Below, one piece after another: positions 1-12,237 of a DNA stretch of 64,000 nucleotides. The first letter of the stretch is position 1, and every line of letters starts with the position of its first letter. Source of the stretch: Antennarius striatus (lineage: Eukaryota > Chordata > Actinopteri > Lophiiformes > Antennariidae); the NCBI RefSeq assembly GCF_040054535.1, contig NC_090785.1, positions 10,206,501 through 10,270,500 of the forward strand, given 5' to 3'. Made by a program: the position numbers and the translations under genes. Below the pieces are notes generated by a model. That model worked only from the letters and a program-made list of their open reading frames with translations, had not been told where the DNA came from and ran no database searches.

Positions 1-574
1 CTTCATGAGGAAGTTTTTCTTTTAGGAAAACAAAAGAACATTAGTTTATTTTTATTTCACTTCTGATAAATAATTGATACTCTATTTGCAGTTAAAATAA
101 AATTTTATTGCTGTTGTCTGGAAGTAGGTAAAAATAATTTCAGCCATTTAGTTCCATTCATTTAGGACTCCTTTTTGAGTGCCCTCTTATTGAATTGCAG
201 CCAATTTTGCGACAATGGATTGAATTGTGAATGAACAGGACGAATATAGAGAGCGGTGTACACACCCAATCTGGAAGATTTTCATTGGTTATCATCACTG
301 TGACAGTTCTTTTGTTTTCATTAGTGCTGTTTGACTCCCCATGTGTGGCGTGAAATGCATTCAGAAGGTCTGACGTGACTACATCAAAACATTAAACACA
401 TTATGTTCGAAAGAGATTGCCTTGGAATTTCCTGTGACTTCATATACTGTATATCAAAGTGACTGAATTATTCTTTGCTTGGAGACAAATTAAAAGCAAT
501 ATTAACTACTATTTTCTTTTTTCCTTTTATGTTCATCTCTCCATTTTTATTCAATTCAATTTGCTCCGGTTCAG
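1..574. other. noncoding, probable intron of the left-edge gene
   Basis: AT-rich sequence without a convincing open frame. It lies directly upstream of the acceptor at 574 and is best read as the 3' part of an intron. Nothing else is recognisable. Confidence 0.4.
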
Positions 575-829
575 AGGCGAGTTGAAGAGAACAGGCGAGT
601 CCATTTTTCAGAGGAGGTGGTGACCATATTTCCTCCTCAGTTGTATGTGGATGAAACAGACTCAGAAGTGGAGGATTCAGAACCAGAGGAAGATTCTGAG
701 CCAGAGGAGGACATGGTTGATCAGGCAGTTCAGATAGAGGAAGTGGCACCAGCACGCCGACCTAGTCTCCCTAACTGGATACTGGTTCTAAAGAAAGGAA
801 ACTCTCTTCCTGTGAAGAAGCACAGATAA
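575..829 (+). CDS. terminal coding exon of an unidentified gene (partial), RVxF motif protein
   Basis: An open stretch of 84 codons and a TAA stop follows a plausible splice acceptor (TTCAG ending at 574). No ATG opens it, so it is read as the last coding exon of a plus-strand gene whose other exons lie left of the window. The peptide begins RRVEENRRVHFSEEVVTIF. It then has a repeated acidic stretch (EDSEPEEDSEPEED) and ends in a basic tail (LVLKKGNSLPVKKHR). RVHF preceded by basic residues and followed by acidic ones fits the RVxF protein phosphatase 1 docking motif; that PP1 binding occurs is inference. I do not recognise the family. Biased composition and the in-frame acceptor favour a real exon, but the acceptor's pyrimidine tract is weak. 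Confidence 0.5.
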   Translation, partial: RRVEENRRVHFSEEVVTIFPPQLYVDETDSEVEDSEPEEDSEPEEDMVDQAVQIEEVAPARRPSLPNWILVLKKGNSLPVKKHR

Positions 830-3116
830 AGAATCTCCGGAAATGTGCGTTTAGTTTGACAGCTTTGTTTTTCTTATATGATGAAAAACAAATCAAATCG
901 GAGAAAACCAGTTTAAAAGACAACCATATACCATATCACTATGGTTACATTCTGCAGTCCATGCGTACAGTTGGCTGACGGAATATCCTCCTGGGCATTG
1001 GAAGCACTTGTGTGTCTTCCTGTTCATGTGGCTCTCCAGGCGAATGGCAAAAATGTACAAGAACAGATACATTCATCTACTGACATTTATAAGAGTGCTG
1101 CTTTACTGTGTAGTTCAGTATCAGCAGTTAAAGAGCTCAAAAGAGGATCAACAAGTCGAAGCTTCTCAGCGTCCAAGGACCCTGATATTCAAGCATCGAT
1201 GATCGGTTTTATTGAAGGTATTTTTTTGTCCATGCCCTTGTGAATGTTTTTTTTTCCCCAGCCTATTCAGTTGCTGGAGTAAATGTTTCTTGTCCTCCTC
1301 CTCCCATCTCACACTGTACAACAGTGGACTACCCTCTGGCCTCTTGTCCGAGTCAGTCTATCTCTTAATGGCACATGGTGCAGTCATCCTGGTAATTAAT
1401 CCCGGCGGAGGAGAGATGAGTTTAGAGCTGATGCAGTGGTGACTGCAGACTATTAGTGGTTTCAGATAGACTACAGCCCTTTGTAAAACTTGGAATGTTG
1501 AAATATCATTTTGAAATTGAGTATAAATTATCCTCTCAGAGATTAAATTAATCACATTATGTCAAGGCTGACATAGGCCATTGTTAATTGGATGGTACTT
1601 GCTAACAGTAAGTATTCACAGAATTAACCCACAGCTACAGAGATGCATCCATGTTTCAGGCTGAACCTTCATGGAATGGTTTTTTAAAAATGTAGCAAAT
1701 ATTTCAAATTTATTACGAACAAGACTGGAACCATTCATGTATATTAAATCTTATTTGCATCATTTCTGAATCTCTGTTTAAATTAAACTACAAATAAGTC
1801 CTTACTTACTAGACTTCGGACGTGTTGGTGAGCAGACTTTGTTACTCATGTGCCCAGGACCAGGTTTCCTTTTGTTCCCAGTTTGTGCTTACTTAAGCTA
1901 ACAGGAGGCAAAGAATAAGGTAGCTTCATTTTTACAACCCAGATTTGAGACCACTATTCACCTTGTTTTCCATCCAAAAGTTAACATTTTGCTACCATGC
2001 TATTTAGCAGGACTATTAGAAAATGTTAAATCCCTCCCACAAATTAACCTCAGCATGGCCAGCAGAAATTTTTGAGAGAGAAATATAGAGTACTTATGAG
2101 TAGGGAGAGTAGAGTAGAACTTTATTGATCCCTTAAGGTTCCATCAGGGAAAATAACTTCTCCGTCGCACTGCACACAACACAGTGACCACACAAAAGCA
2201 CACAGAAAAAGCACACAGACGGTATTACCAACACCTAGAAAGAATAAAAATAACCCACCATGAATATACAAATAAATAGGCATAGGAAAGTTAAAGTGTT
2301 TCTAGTGTTTGCCGTGTTTATGGTTATCATCCTTCAGCTGCACATCACAGTCATTTCAGTCACACGCATCATATCGTTCTGTGTGATTAAATGAAACCCA
2401 GTGGATAACTTGTGTCGATTCCCTTATGGCTTCCCTTCACAGCCAGCGTGTGTTGTAAATCACTGGTAGAGCCACTAAAAGGCTCTTTAGTTCATCTGTT
2501 AGTGCTGTGGCAGAGGAAGAGGGTGTGCTAAAATATACAGTAGGATTACTGTAATGAATGAAATATGGAGAATTAAGTAAATCTGATAGATGAAGATTAA
2601 GGAATGAATCAAAAATACAGAGATCATTTTGGATTGAATTTTATATTTTACAGGGCAGACAACACAAAATGATGGAAAATCTTCAGACATGTAGAACAAA
2701 CAACTTTATTTTCTGACGTTCCTTTTTTGAATTATACTGATATTCTTCCAATTACGGCTCATTTGTAAATGTAAAATATGAGCTTGCAAGTTATCAGAGT
2801 TGAGATTCTGTAATATGTCTTCTAAAATTATAGTGTTTGCAATAAAGTAGTTCTAACAATATATTTGTCCTCCTTCCCTCTTTAACTTAACCTTACTTTA
2901 ACTGAAGGGTTGAATCTTTCCTAACCAGGTGGCACCGGTTTACCTGATGTTGTTATGAGCTATGAGGCCACAGTTATTTTAAACTGACACACTCCTCTTC
3001 CTTATCACTCAAATTAAAATTAAAACTGACTACATGATCTGACAATCTGAATGGAAATAATGATCATAAAACCCAGAGACAGAAATAGTTCCAGTTCTTC
3101 ATATTGCTGCTGTCAG
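830..3116. other. intergenic or 3' UTR, between the left-edge gene and P2RX3
   Basis: Downstream of the TAA at 829 the sequence is mostly AT-rich and noncoding. An open frame at about 958-1202, preceded by TTCTGCAG, could encode a short peptide with a hydrophobic segment but matches nothing I know. On the minus strand, TTTATT at 2705-2710 (AATAAA on that strand) lies about 400 bases past the P2RX3 stop and could be its polyadenylation signal. A fish interspersed-repeat fragment lies at about 2110-2270. Confidence 0.4.
2105..2270. repeat. fish interspersed repeat fragment (ACTTTATTGATCCC type)
   Basis: AGAACTTTATTGATCCC followed by CATCAGGGAAAATAA resembles a very common motif at the ends of fish LINE/SINE-type repeats (ACTTTATTGATCCC...GGGAAATT). 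This is from memory of fish genomes; the exact family cannot be assigned here. The ends are indistinct and no target-site duplication was found. Confidence 0.45.
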
Positions 3117-6100
3117 TCAAAGCGGTTGATCTGGTGTAGCGAGTGAAATGGCTCCTGAGTCGTATGAGTTCTTTATGCCTGATTTAAGTGATAGTTGGCT
3201 GCCTGGGCTCCGAGCCAGAGATGCTTCTATCTGAGCTTCTGACACCTGAATGGAAAAAAGTAAAGCTCATCATAAATCTGTGAAGAAAACCCCCTGTCTT
3301 TACATGCAACACTTACCTCTTCAAACTTCTTGGCTTTGTACTGCTCAGCTCCTTTCAAGAAGTTCAGTAAGATGATGTCACAGAGAACAGTACCCTGTAG
3401 ACACACAATAGTCTCATGAAAGTCAAGAGCAATAAAAAGATGAATTTTTATCACATTTCATTGAATCAAAAACAATCCTACCAGTCCAATAGAGGTGAAG
3501 GCAGCTACCAAGTTGATCAATGTTGGGATTGTATCAAACTTTCCAGCCTGGCAAGAAAGATGAAATCAATTTAGATGGTAGAATTTACAATCCGCACCAC
3601 GATGAAGTGGTCATTACAGATTATCAAAATTAAACATGTTCATGCTGTTTTCATTGTTTGTGCTCAGCTATTCATATAAAGAGCCCAATTCTCTTGAAAA
3701 ATTATGATATGTAATATATGACTCTACATGAATTTAAGTGAATTAATGCTAACATGTATATTTGACATGTCCTCAGTGATGTGTTGCAACAATGCCAGTC
3801 TAACATATCCCCAGGTCACCGCTATTTCATATACATATATATATATCATTCAACTCACATTGCCAGTGACCATAATGTCAAAGCGGATTGCATAAGCTTT
3901 GTATAGTGTCCGAAAATCAGTCCCATTCTCTGTCTTGAAATATTTGGCAAATCTGCAAATAAAAGAGAAGAATTAATTTAATGGATTAGAAGGAATGCAA
4001 AGCCAGAGTAGACACCAAGAAGAAATATCAACTATACCTGAAGTTGAAGCCTTTGGAGACGGCATTCTTGGCAAAAGGTGCATCAAGTCGGGTGAAAGAG
4101 TATTTAGGTACACAATATTCAATGTCTAAGTCCAAGTTACACTTCCACTCAATGTTTATTCCTATTTCTCCACCCTGAAAGACAAGGATGATGAACAAAT
4201 AGACACTGAAGCTGTAGATCTATTCATATGTGTGAAATAAGAGGATGAATTTAGCCTGATTTGTATTTAACCAACTCGCGGCTCTTAACAACAAATGTTG
4301 TCAGTCAGTCTTGTTATTTTTAGCAGACAAGTTTCTTAATAATCATTTAACTTAGATCCATCATCATTAGCCCTGCTGAAAGTTTACCGAGGGAAAGTGT
4401 TAGATCAATAATGTATTTGTACAATCAAGTCCACTCTTCAGTTTAAACCTGTTTTCCCTGGTGAACACAAAGACAGGAGGTTAAATAATCATCATTGGTG
4501 GTTTATTTATCAGCTCTCTGTTCTCTCAAAAGTCCAGCTGTCATGTCAGAAGTGTGAGTTTGTCAAATTCATCAGTCAAACTAGATCTCGAATCCCTTTG
4601 TCACTAAATACACAGACATCCCAGCTAGTAGAAAAACTCAGCATGTGTTGATGTGGATGAGGATTTGATGTGGATGTGGATAACATCTCTGCTAGCAGAA
4701 TGATTTCATACAAATCAAAGTTCAGCTATGCCTGAACTGATGCGAAAATAAGCAAAATGAAGAAAGTTATGAGATGTACACTTTCAGGGCCTAATTAAGC
4801 AATTTGTAAAAATTCACTGAATTCCACCCAGACATTTTGAGGTTTAAAGACAGAAGGAGGAGTTATATAACAGATCAGACCTTATATGCCAGAGCAGCCA
4901 AATCCTGCCCTGTGTGCTGCAGCACGTCTCTCACACGAAAGATGGGGCAGAAGGGGTTCGTCTCTGGATGGAAGGTGCACTTCTTGATCTCGTCAGATGT
5001 CATTGTGGAGGGAAAGTTCCCTCTGAGAGACGAAGATTTCATTCATCTCATGTGTGATTATTATTTATAACAATGTCTTCAGATTCTTAAATTAGAAAAA
5101 TGTGTTTGTCTACCTGACTGTGACCTACCTGGTGACATCAAAGAGGGGGAAACGAATGCTGTTTTTGATGAAGATGGTGAAGTTATTCACATCAAACATT
5201 GGAGTACTGGGTGGGATGTTGACAGAGAGGAGAGGACGGTGACAATGAGACATACCATATGGAATGTATTCTGAAGCCCACAAACATGTGTGCATGTGTG
5301 TGTGTTTGTGCATGTGTGTGTTTGTTGGTGTGAATCGTACATCTTGACGCTGTCGTTCTCCACTGGACACCATCCTTCAATCTCACACTGACCTTCAGAT
5401 TCATCAGGGGATTTGAGACAGACTCCTGTGATTACACCTAACGGGTGAGACAGAAGGATGTTTGATGAATTAGAAGTTTGAGACCAGCTGAGGCGGCTGA
5501 GGGCTCATGCTGAGCAAGAGCGTTCAGTGCATTTCTGAAATTCTCTTTCACCATCTGCCCTTTAGGAAACATGCTACTGTTTACATAACTCGAACCTGTG
5601 TTTGTCTCTCTTATTTCTTATTCCTTATATTATTTTATTCTGCATGATTTATTATTTTATATTGTTTGATTTTTATATTTCTTTTCAGGTCTCTCTGGAA
5701 GAAATAGCTCTTGTATCTCAATGGGAAAAAAAGGATGAATAAACATAAATTAAATTTAAACTGCTTCCCCAACACAATTGTGACAGGAAGTGATTGATGC
5801 ATGATTATGGAAGTTCAGTCCCTGAGTTTATGGAATTATAGAACACGGTGATGTTTACACAGTAAGGATGTGAGAAGAAAAGCCACACTCACCATTGGAA
5901 AGGATCGCTCCAAAATGTTTGTGGCAGTCTTCATCTGTGTTACAACTGAACATCGGAACAGACTGAAACACAGAAACTAAAAAAGTTGACTCCACCTTAT
6001 TTATCATTCCACGCAAAGACCAGAAACACATTAAACCTAACAGCAGATCTAAATCGTACAAAATATATTATTTCAGACAATACCGATGAATGTCTGATAT

Positions 6101-8268
6101 GCAGTCAATTAAAAGCTTCCTGACATTTTCAGCTTCTGGTCAATGCAGGAACATGAAGCCACACTTAGAAACCAAACTCTGATTGCTCAATTTAAGTTTG
6201 AATTGACACAAATTCCTGAATATGGAAATGTGTCAGACTGTAAAGGTCCAATAACATTCGTTCATCAACAGAGACCAGAGTGTCAGGAAAATGCTGGCTG
6301 ATGACATGTAATTAGATATTCAGTAAAAATACCTGATCATTTTAACCAGGGAATTCAATCTGTGCTCACCTCAGCACATTTTCCTTGGAACTGATTTTCA
6401 GTGATGATGAGTCTGGTCATGATGCAGAAGACATCAGCGCCCTAAAGAAACAGCAGGAGATTTATGCTTATGATGCTGCATAATGGTTGCTAATGTGTCA
6501 CATAACACATCATAATTAAAATCCTGCCAAAGAAACTGAATTAGCGGACAGTAATTTAAATGCTGACACTCAGACACTTCACATTCACCACAAACCCAAA
6601 CCAAACCTTTTATGCCACCATAGGGGTTAAAGAATGTGTGTAGTTGATCTGTTTAAGTCATTCAGAATTTAACCATTTCTTCATCAAGCTCATGTCGGTG
6701 GTTAACAATGTACAATCAGAGCCTCGTACCTGTTGAGGAAAGACGTAATCTGCCACATCCACCACTTTACCATGATGGTAACCGAAGCCTTTCACTTTGG
6801 TCATCACAGACGACTCAATGCCAGTGTCAGTCACCTGATAAGCCTTCTCATGGATGAATACCCAACTACAGGACAGAAACACAACAAAAATGGTTTAATG
6901 GCAGGTCAAGAGTTCAGGTAAACAAGTTGAGAATATCAGGAGTTTCATTTCTGGACAACCTCAAACTTGTGATTAAAAAAGCCTGAGACCTGAAAAGTAT
7001 TTATAAGCTTCTTTACATCAAAATTTTCCTTAAAATTGTTTAACATGTAAAAAACTATTGATTTGTTCTGTTTCATTTTGGAACTATATAGTATGTGGTT
7101 CTTGCACTGCAAAAAAATAATTGTTGCAGCTGTATTTCCCATGAAGGAAGGTATGAATTACAGGATTTATTATAATAAGTAAACTAACAAATCTGCTTCA
7201 TTTTTGCTGGAAGCATGAAAGCGTGTAGAGTCGCAGTAATAAAACCAAATACAAGTAAGAACAAACTTGTTCACATCAGGTTTATGTTGTCCGAATTTAG
7301 ATTGTGTGTTTCTTATTTTTTGCATAACATCTATAAAACACCTATTACACATATTATTTGGCAGCAGACTCTAAATTTTATTTCATCGAGATGTTGTGAT
7401 GTTGTGTGTTTTAATAGCGAAGATAATATTTTTATTTTGTCTAATTAAATGAGATAACAGAACTTTCAACCATTTATTAACCTCAAATCAGATCAGACAA
7501 TATTTCACAATCAGATACAACAAACTTCTTGATAGATCTGCAGTAATGTGCAAATAATTTAACTACACTGTATATGATGCTAGCTAACATAAATGCATCT
7601 TTATATTCTGCCCAATGATTACTTTTACTGATTATTTGATTTCATATTTTTAGTAATAATTTTGTTAAGCGCATCAAACCCTGACTATGTTTTTGTTGGG
7701 TTTCTTTTATATTGTGGTTTTGCTTCTCTTTCAAAAGGAGAAGTAACAGCAAAGCAAAGGAAATGATATTTACATTTTTCATGATCACATTATCACTTTT
7801 GTATAAATTTAAATTGGGGACGTTGAGGGGACATTTTATAACATGTAACACTAGTGTCCACTCATCTGTAAACTATTAACAGTTTTCACAGAAGCTACTC
7901 TTGAAAGCTTGAGGGAAAATATTCAGGCTGTGTTTTGATCATTCAGAGTAAGAACATTACTTCTGTAAATGCAAGCTGCTCAGAAGAGGATTAGACAACT
8001 TTTTTTTTTTTTTTTTAAATCATAGCATCTTTAAGTTTTGGGAAACTTTCCCAAGATAAATCAAAGACTCACAATTAAACTTGGGATGGACAGAAAATAT
8101 GAAACCAAAAACATGCAAAACATAAAACCCATACCCGACAAAGTACGTGATGATGAGCAGCTGTACGATCCGGTTGATGATGCCAACAGACCAGCTCTTC
8201 ACCACCACAGACTTGCTGGTCTCATAGGTGAAGAAGTCAGTGATGCAGATGGACAGGGAAAAGCCCAT
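3117..8268 (-). CDS. p2rx3: P2X purinoceptor 3 (ATP-gated cation channel), 12 exons
   Basis: Minus-strand coding exons: 8268-8135, 6865-6730, 6441-6370, 5962-5893, 5437-5341, 5206-5129, 5022-4881, 4174-4038, 3952-3859, 3547-3482, 3394-3317, 3245-3117. All junctions are GT-AG and in phase, giving 1233 nt or 410 aa (human about 397). P2X3 is a trimeric ATP-gated cation channel of the plasma membrane, known in sensory neurons. Visible hallmarks are the N-terminal TYETSK kinase-site motif and TM1 near residues 28-49. ATP-site residues are K68 and K70 (TKVK), T180 and K184 (NFTIFIK), the NFR triplet at 287-289, and K307. The ten conserved ectodomain cysteines are present, with an extra one at C96. 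TM2 lies near 326-352, followed by the YKAKK (YxxxK) trafficking motif at 361-365. N178 and N298 are possible glycosylation sites. The start is the ATG at 8268, giving an N terminus about five residues longer than human. The C-terminal tail (369-410) is divergent but ends, as in P2X3, near a DSGA motif. Which teleost paralogue this is cannot be decided. Confidence 0.97.
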
Positions 8269-9417
8269 GGCTGCTGGTCAGATCAAGTCAGAGAGTGCGA
8301 CAAGTCCTCCTGAGTTTGAGGGGAAGTGGAACCCCTGATGAGCCTCAACCAGCCTGATAATAAACCTATAATAATGTAGACAAGCTCTTATTCTAGAGGA
8401 GGAAGTGTGTTAATTTTCTGGAGGGTCTCTTACTGGAGCGTGGCATGTGTTCATCTGCCTCATTGGATGTTTGATTGTCGAGCTTCACCCTCAGTCCTCC
8501 ACCTCATTGTCTTTGTTTGATTGGTTTATCGAACAATCAGGACCTCCCCTTCCTTCACTGAAATGTGTGAGGGGTAAATGTGAAAAATGTCTGTCTGCCC
8601 CCCACCACCACCACCACCACTCTTTCTTTCTCCACCACAAATCCCCATCTCCCATGCCTCCTTTCCCTCACCATCTCTGGTGTATCTCAGCTGAAAACAT
8701 ACACTTATATGTGGTCACTAATCAATATGCCACACTTCCATTTTCATTTGAGACTGAAACATTTATGACAACAGCTTGGTGGGTTTTGACACTTCTTGGA
8801 TCTTTAGTCTAGAGACTATGGTTAAGGTACCTTTTTTTTTCCACAGCAGTGCTCTTTAACATGGGTTACTATAAATGTGATCCTCTGTTTTCACAAACAT
8901 GTTTTTGTTCATAATCTAATCTAATTGTGCTTCTGCATTTTTTTCTAAATGATGGAAAATGTGCAAAAGGTATGCAAATAATTTGTTGAAAGAGTATCAA
9001 ATAAAGCCATCTGAATATTACAACAACCACCAAGAGCATCGTTCATTTTACAACAACACTGACAAGAGAAATTGGAGGATAATCAAGTTAATTTGAGATC
9101 CATTTATAGTTTGTCAAAAGATGCTGTTAAAACTTTTCCATCACTTTAATAACTCAAAAACGTCAACGTATCTCCATTACACATAATTTTTTTTTTTCAT
9201 TTCTGTACATGGAAGAATAGAAACCATAAATCTAACTTGATACTTTAGGCGCTTCAAGAGGCTTGAGTTGAAATGCACTGAAATAAATAACTCAGTGTGG
9301 CATCATTGACAACCCTGCAATAACTGCAACACATGATACGACCACTTCTCCATACACTCACGAGCAGTGGCAACATTAAGGCCTCTTACTTCAGAAAATA
9401 ATGTAATGAAGCAATGA

Positions 9418-9420
<3 letters not shown>

Positions 9421-9507
<87 letters not shown>
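9421..9507. repeat. (TG)n microsatellite
   Basis: About 43 uninterrupted TG units. It is the left arm of an inverted pair with the CA tract at 9596-9675; 88 bases separate them. Confidence 0.98.
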
Positions 9508-9511
<4 letters not shown>

Positions 9512-9594
9512 GTATGCACCCTGAGACTATGTCATTTCTTAAGTGGGTCCATTATGTTTGTGGTCAATTAATGGTAACCTAATAGCAGACAAGA

Positions 9595-9595
<1 letters not shown>

Positions 9596-9675
<80 letters not shown>
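9596..9675. repeat. (AC)n microsatellite
   Basis: About 40 uninterrupted AC units, complementary to the TG tract 88 bases upstream. Confidence 0.98.
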
Positions 9676-9677
<2 letters not shown>

Positions 9678-12237
9678 ACACTTTAGAAGTACAAAACAAG
9701 TGCACACGCTTTCAGGCTGCATGTGACCAAAATCTATCACAATGGCATGGAGGCATTCCTGTAATGGCCAGTGCTATTATGATACCTACACAGCTGCAAA
9801 TAAAAGACACCGCTTGTCAGTAAATAGATGAAGATGAGCACGGAGAGGAAGGAACCGTCATGAAAGATGAGACCTTCATGAAAGTGATCATCATGCTGCA
9901 GGAAGGCTTCCGTGTAAACACGTTCAAACTCAATCAGTGTTTGACTGCTACATTTAGAAAATGCCAGAAATTAAATGTACATGAACACAAGTTCACACAT
10001 GAACACACCACATGAAGGAGAACCTACACAGCCTGTGGTGGTAGTCATATCCACCCCTGACAGCTGGAGGTGATCACCAATGATTGTTTGTCTGTTAAGA
10101 GATTTGAATATTTTGTGTATTCTTCTATTAGGAAGAGTTTTGCTTCATGAGCTAATTTTTTTTAAACATTCTCACAAAGTGTATCATGGATATTAAAAGA
10201 AATTAACTGAAATGAAAATACATGTGTAGATCTGCTTTCGGAGACCCACATGCTGACAAAGTGATCGATGATCCGATGAACAATAAATCCCTTTTACAGT
10301 ATTTTGCTTTGACATTCCCTGAATACTATTTTCTCGTTGTTCTGGTTTAGGTGACAATGGCATCGGCGGAGGAATGTGCTCAGCTGCTGTCACTCACGAT
10401 CACCAGTTACGTGACTTTGCTTTTGCTCTTCAGATGACGGCGACGCTCCGCTGCCACTTTGGTTTCATTGAAATGTCTCAACAATGTTAGAATGGATTTC
10501 CATGTGTTGTTGTTCAGACATTCCTGTCTACAAGTGGAAGAGTTTTAGTGGCTTTTGTGATGCCGTGGTTTTCACGTAGTGCCATCATGACAATAAATCC
10601 AAATATGACCTACTAATAAACATATCAGATAGATTACCTCATCGTAATTATTCTCATCTCTTGACCTTTCTTTGAGTGCTGTGACAGCATTTTAGTTTGT
10701 CCAGTAGGTTGTACTTTGTGGTAAGTGCTTAAAGGCTGTTAGTAAATTTACACGCTAATTGAAGATAACATACTCGCAAAACCTTGGAAAAGAAAGTAAT
10801 GTCATTGGGAACAAGGTAGTTTTAAGTTTAAAACTCATGCCTTAGAGTCACAAGCACAACTTAATAAAAAGCAGAAAAAGTTACAGGAAAACACAAGATC
10901 AGTGAGCAAAAATCATTCAAACAAGATTTAAGTTTATAAGATACAAATGATAATAATCACTATGGGTCAATATCAGGACTTCTGGTCAGCCTTCTGCAGG
11001 AACAAGAGTACCTTATCATCACAAAAACAAAACCCAGTCCGAGTTGATGTGAATCACACATCCGGCAAGTTTGGCTCTTAGAAACCACCATATAGGCCCT
11101 AAATGTACCAGCCCTTTTACAAACCACCGTTTACTGAGGCCCTGGCCTCTTGTCTGAAACCACCGTCTCTCAGACCTTCACCGGTGTCACCATCTAACCT
11201 CTTTGATGACACACACTCCCAAACCACCCTGCCTGGTTAAGTGGGTCAGATGTGCAGCACTACTGTGGATAAGAACCCAGTGATCTTCACCCACTGTGTG
11301 CAGGAATCTGCCTGAGCTGCTGCATGCAGTTGGAAAGGAGTCCTTTAATAGTCTAGAGGATGACAAAAGGTCTTCTTGTTACTTTGGTTAACAAAGTACG
11401 TTTTTATTTAAAATCTTCAAATGGTCTTGATGGACTATAATAAAATTTTGTCAGGGTAGATCAAAGCCCTAGATTCTGGGGTCAAGAGTTTATTGCATTC
11501 TGGATCACTTGTCCCAACAATTTTTACAATATCCAGTAAACTAAAACTATTTTAAGGTTGTTTCAGTGTTACTGACAACAGGCAGAAGTGTAGTAGTGTT
11601 TGTTCCATCTCTTTGACGTTGTGGATATTCAGGTGATGAGTCACTGCTGACCCTCAGCAGGCCCCTGAACCCCCCCCTACCTGGCCCTAATGAATCTTTT
11701 ATATGATGAGAAAAATTCCTTCGCCAGTACAGTGGTGAGTTCCCCCATCCAACAATGTCATTACAGTTTTATTTAGCAGGTATATCATTATAATCATCAA
11801 ATAACATTTATTAAAAATCATTTATTTAAGCCAGTAAAGATGACATATTCAAATACACAACAACACTCAAATGAGGTTTTTAATTGCAAAATGTGTTCAC
11901 AACTAGTAACTGCTACAATCCTCGTCGCTATAAAACTATTGTAACCCTCGCCTTTGGTGAAATGGAACAAAAGACTAAGAATTCTGGGAAAAATGGTCTA
12001 AGAGTATAACACCTTCTCACAAGAAGTGTTGCTATGGAAACCCACTCAAATATCAAATACCACTTGAGCCTTCAGTTGACACAGGATGCATTTGTACTCA
12101 TAATACAAAACATGAAAAGGAAAAAAAAAACCCCCAAATCATATCTGTTGTCCTGTCCATCAGTTTATGTGAGGTCCCAACATAGAGGAGAAATCTTTAG
12201 TCCTTGGATTGTGTGTATGACGGGTACGCTTGTGTGT

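Larger units (their letters stand above)
8269..12237. other. intergenic: P2RX3 upstream region and SSRP1 3' UTR
   Basis: No coding exon was recognised. The interval holds the P2RX3 5' flank (just above 8268), a pair of facing TG and CA tracts (9421-9675) and otherwise unique AT-rich sequence. The last few hundred bases before 12238 should be the SSRP1 3' UTR on the minus strand. TTTATT at 11768-11773 (AATAAA on that strand) is one possible polyadenylation signal, about 465 bases past the stop. Confidence 0.5.

Noticed and set aside
8447-8812. 121-aa frame with a histidine run upstream of P2RX3
   Set aside because: The histidine run comes from a CAC repeat, and there is no similarity or splice support.
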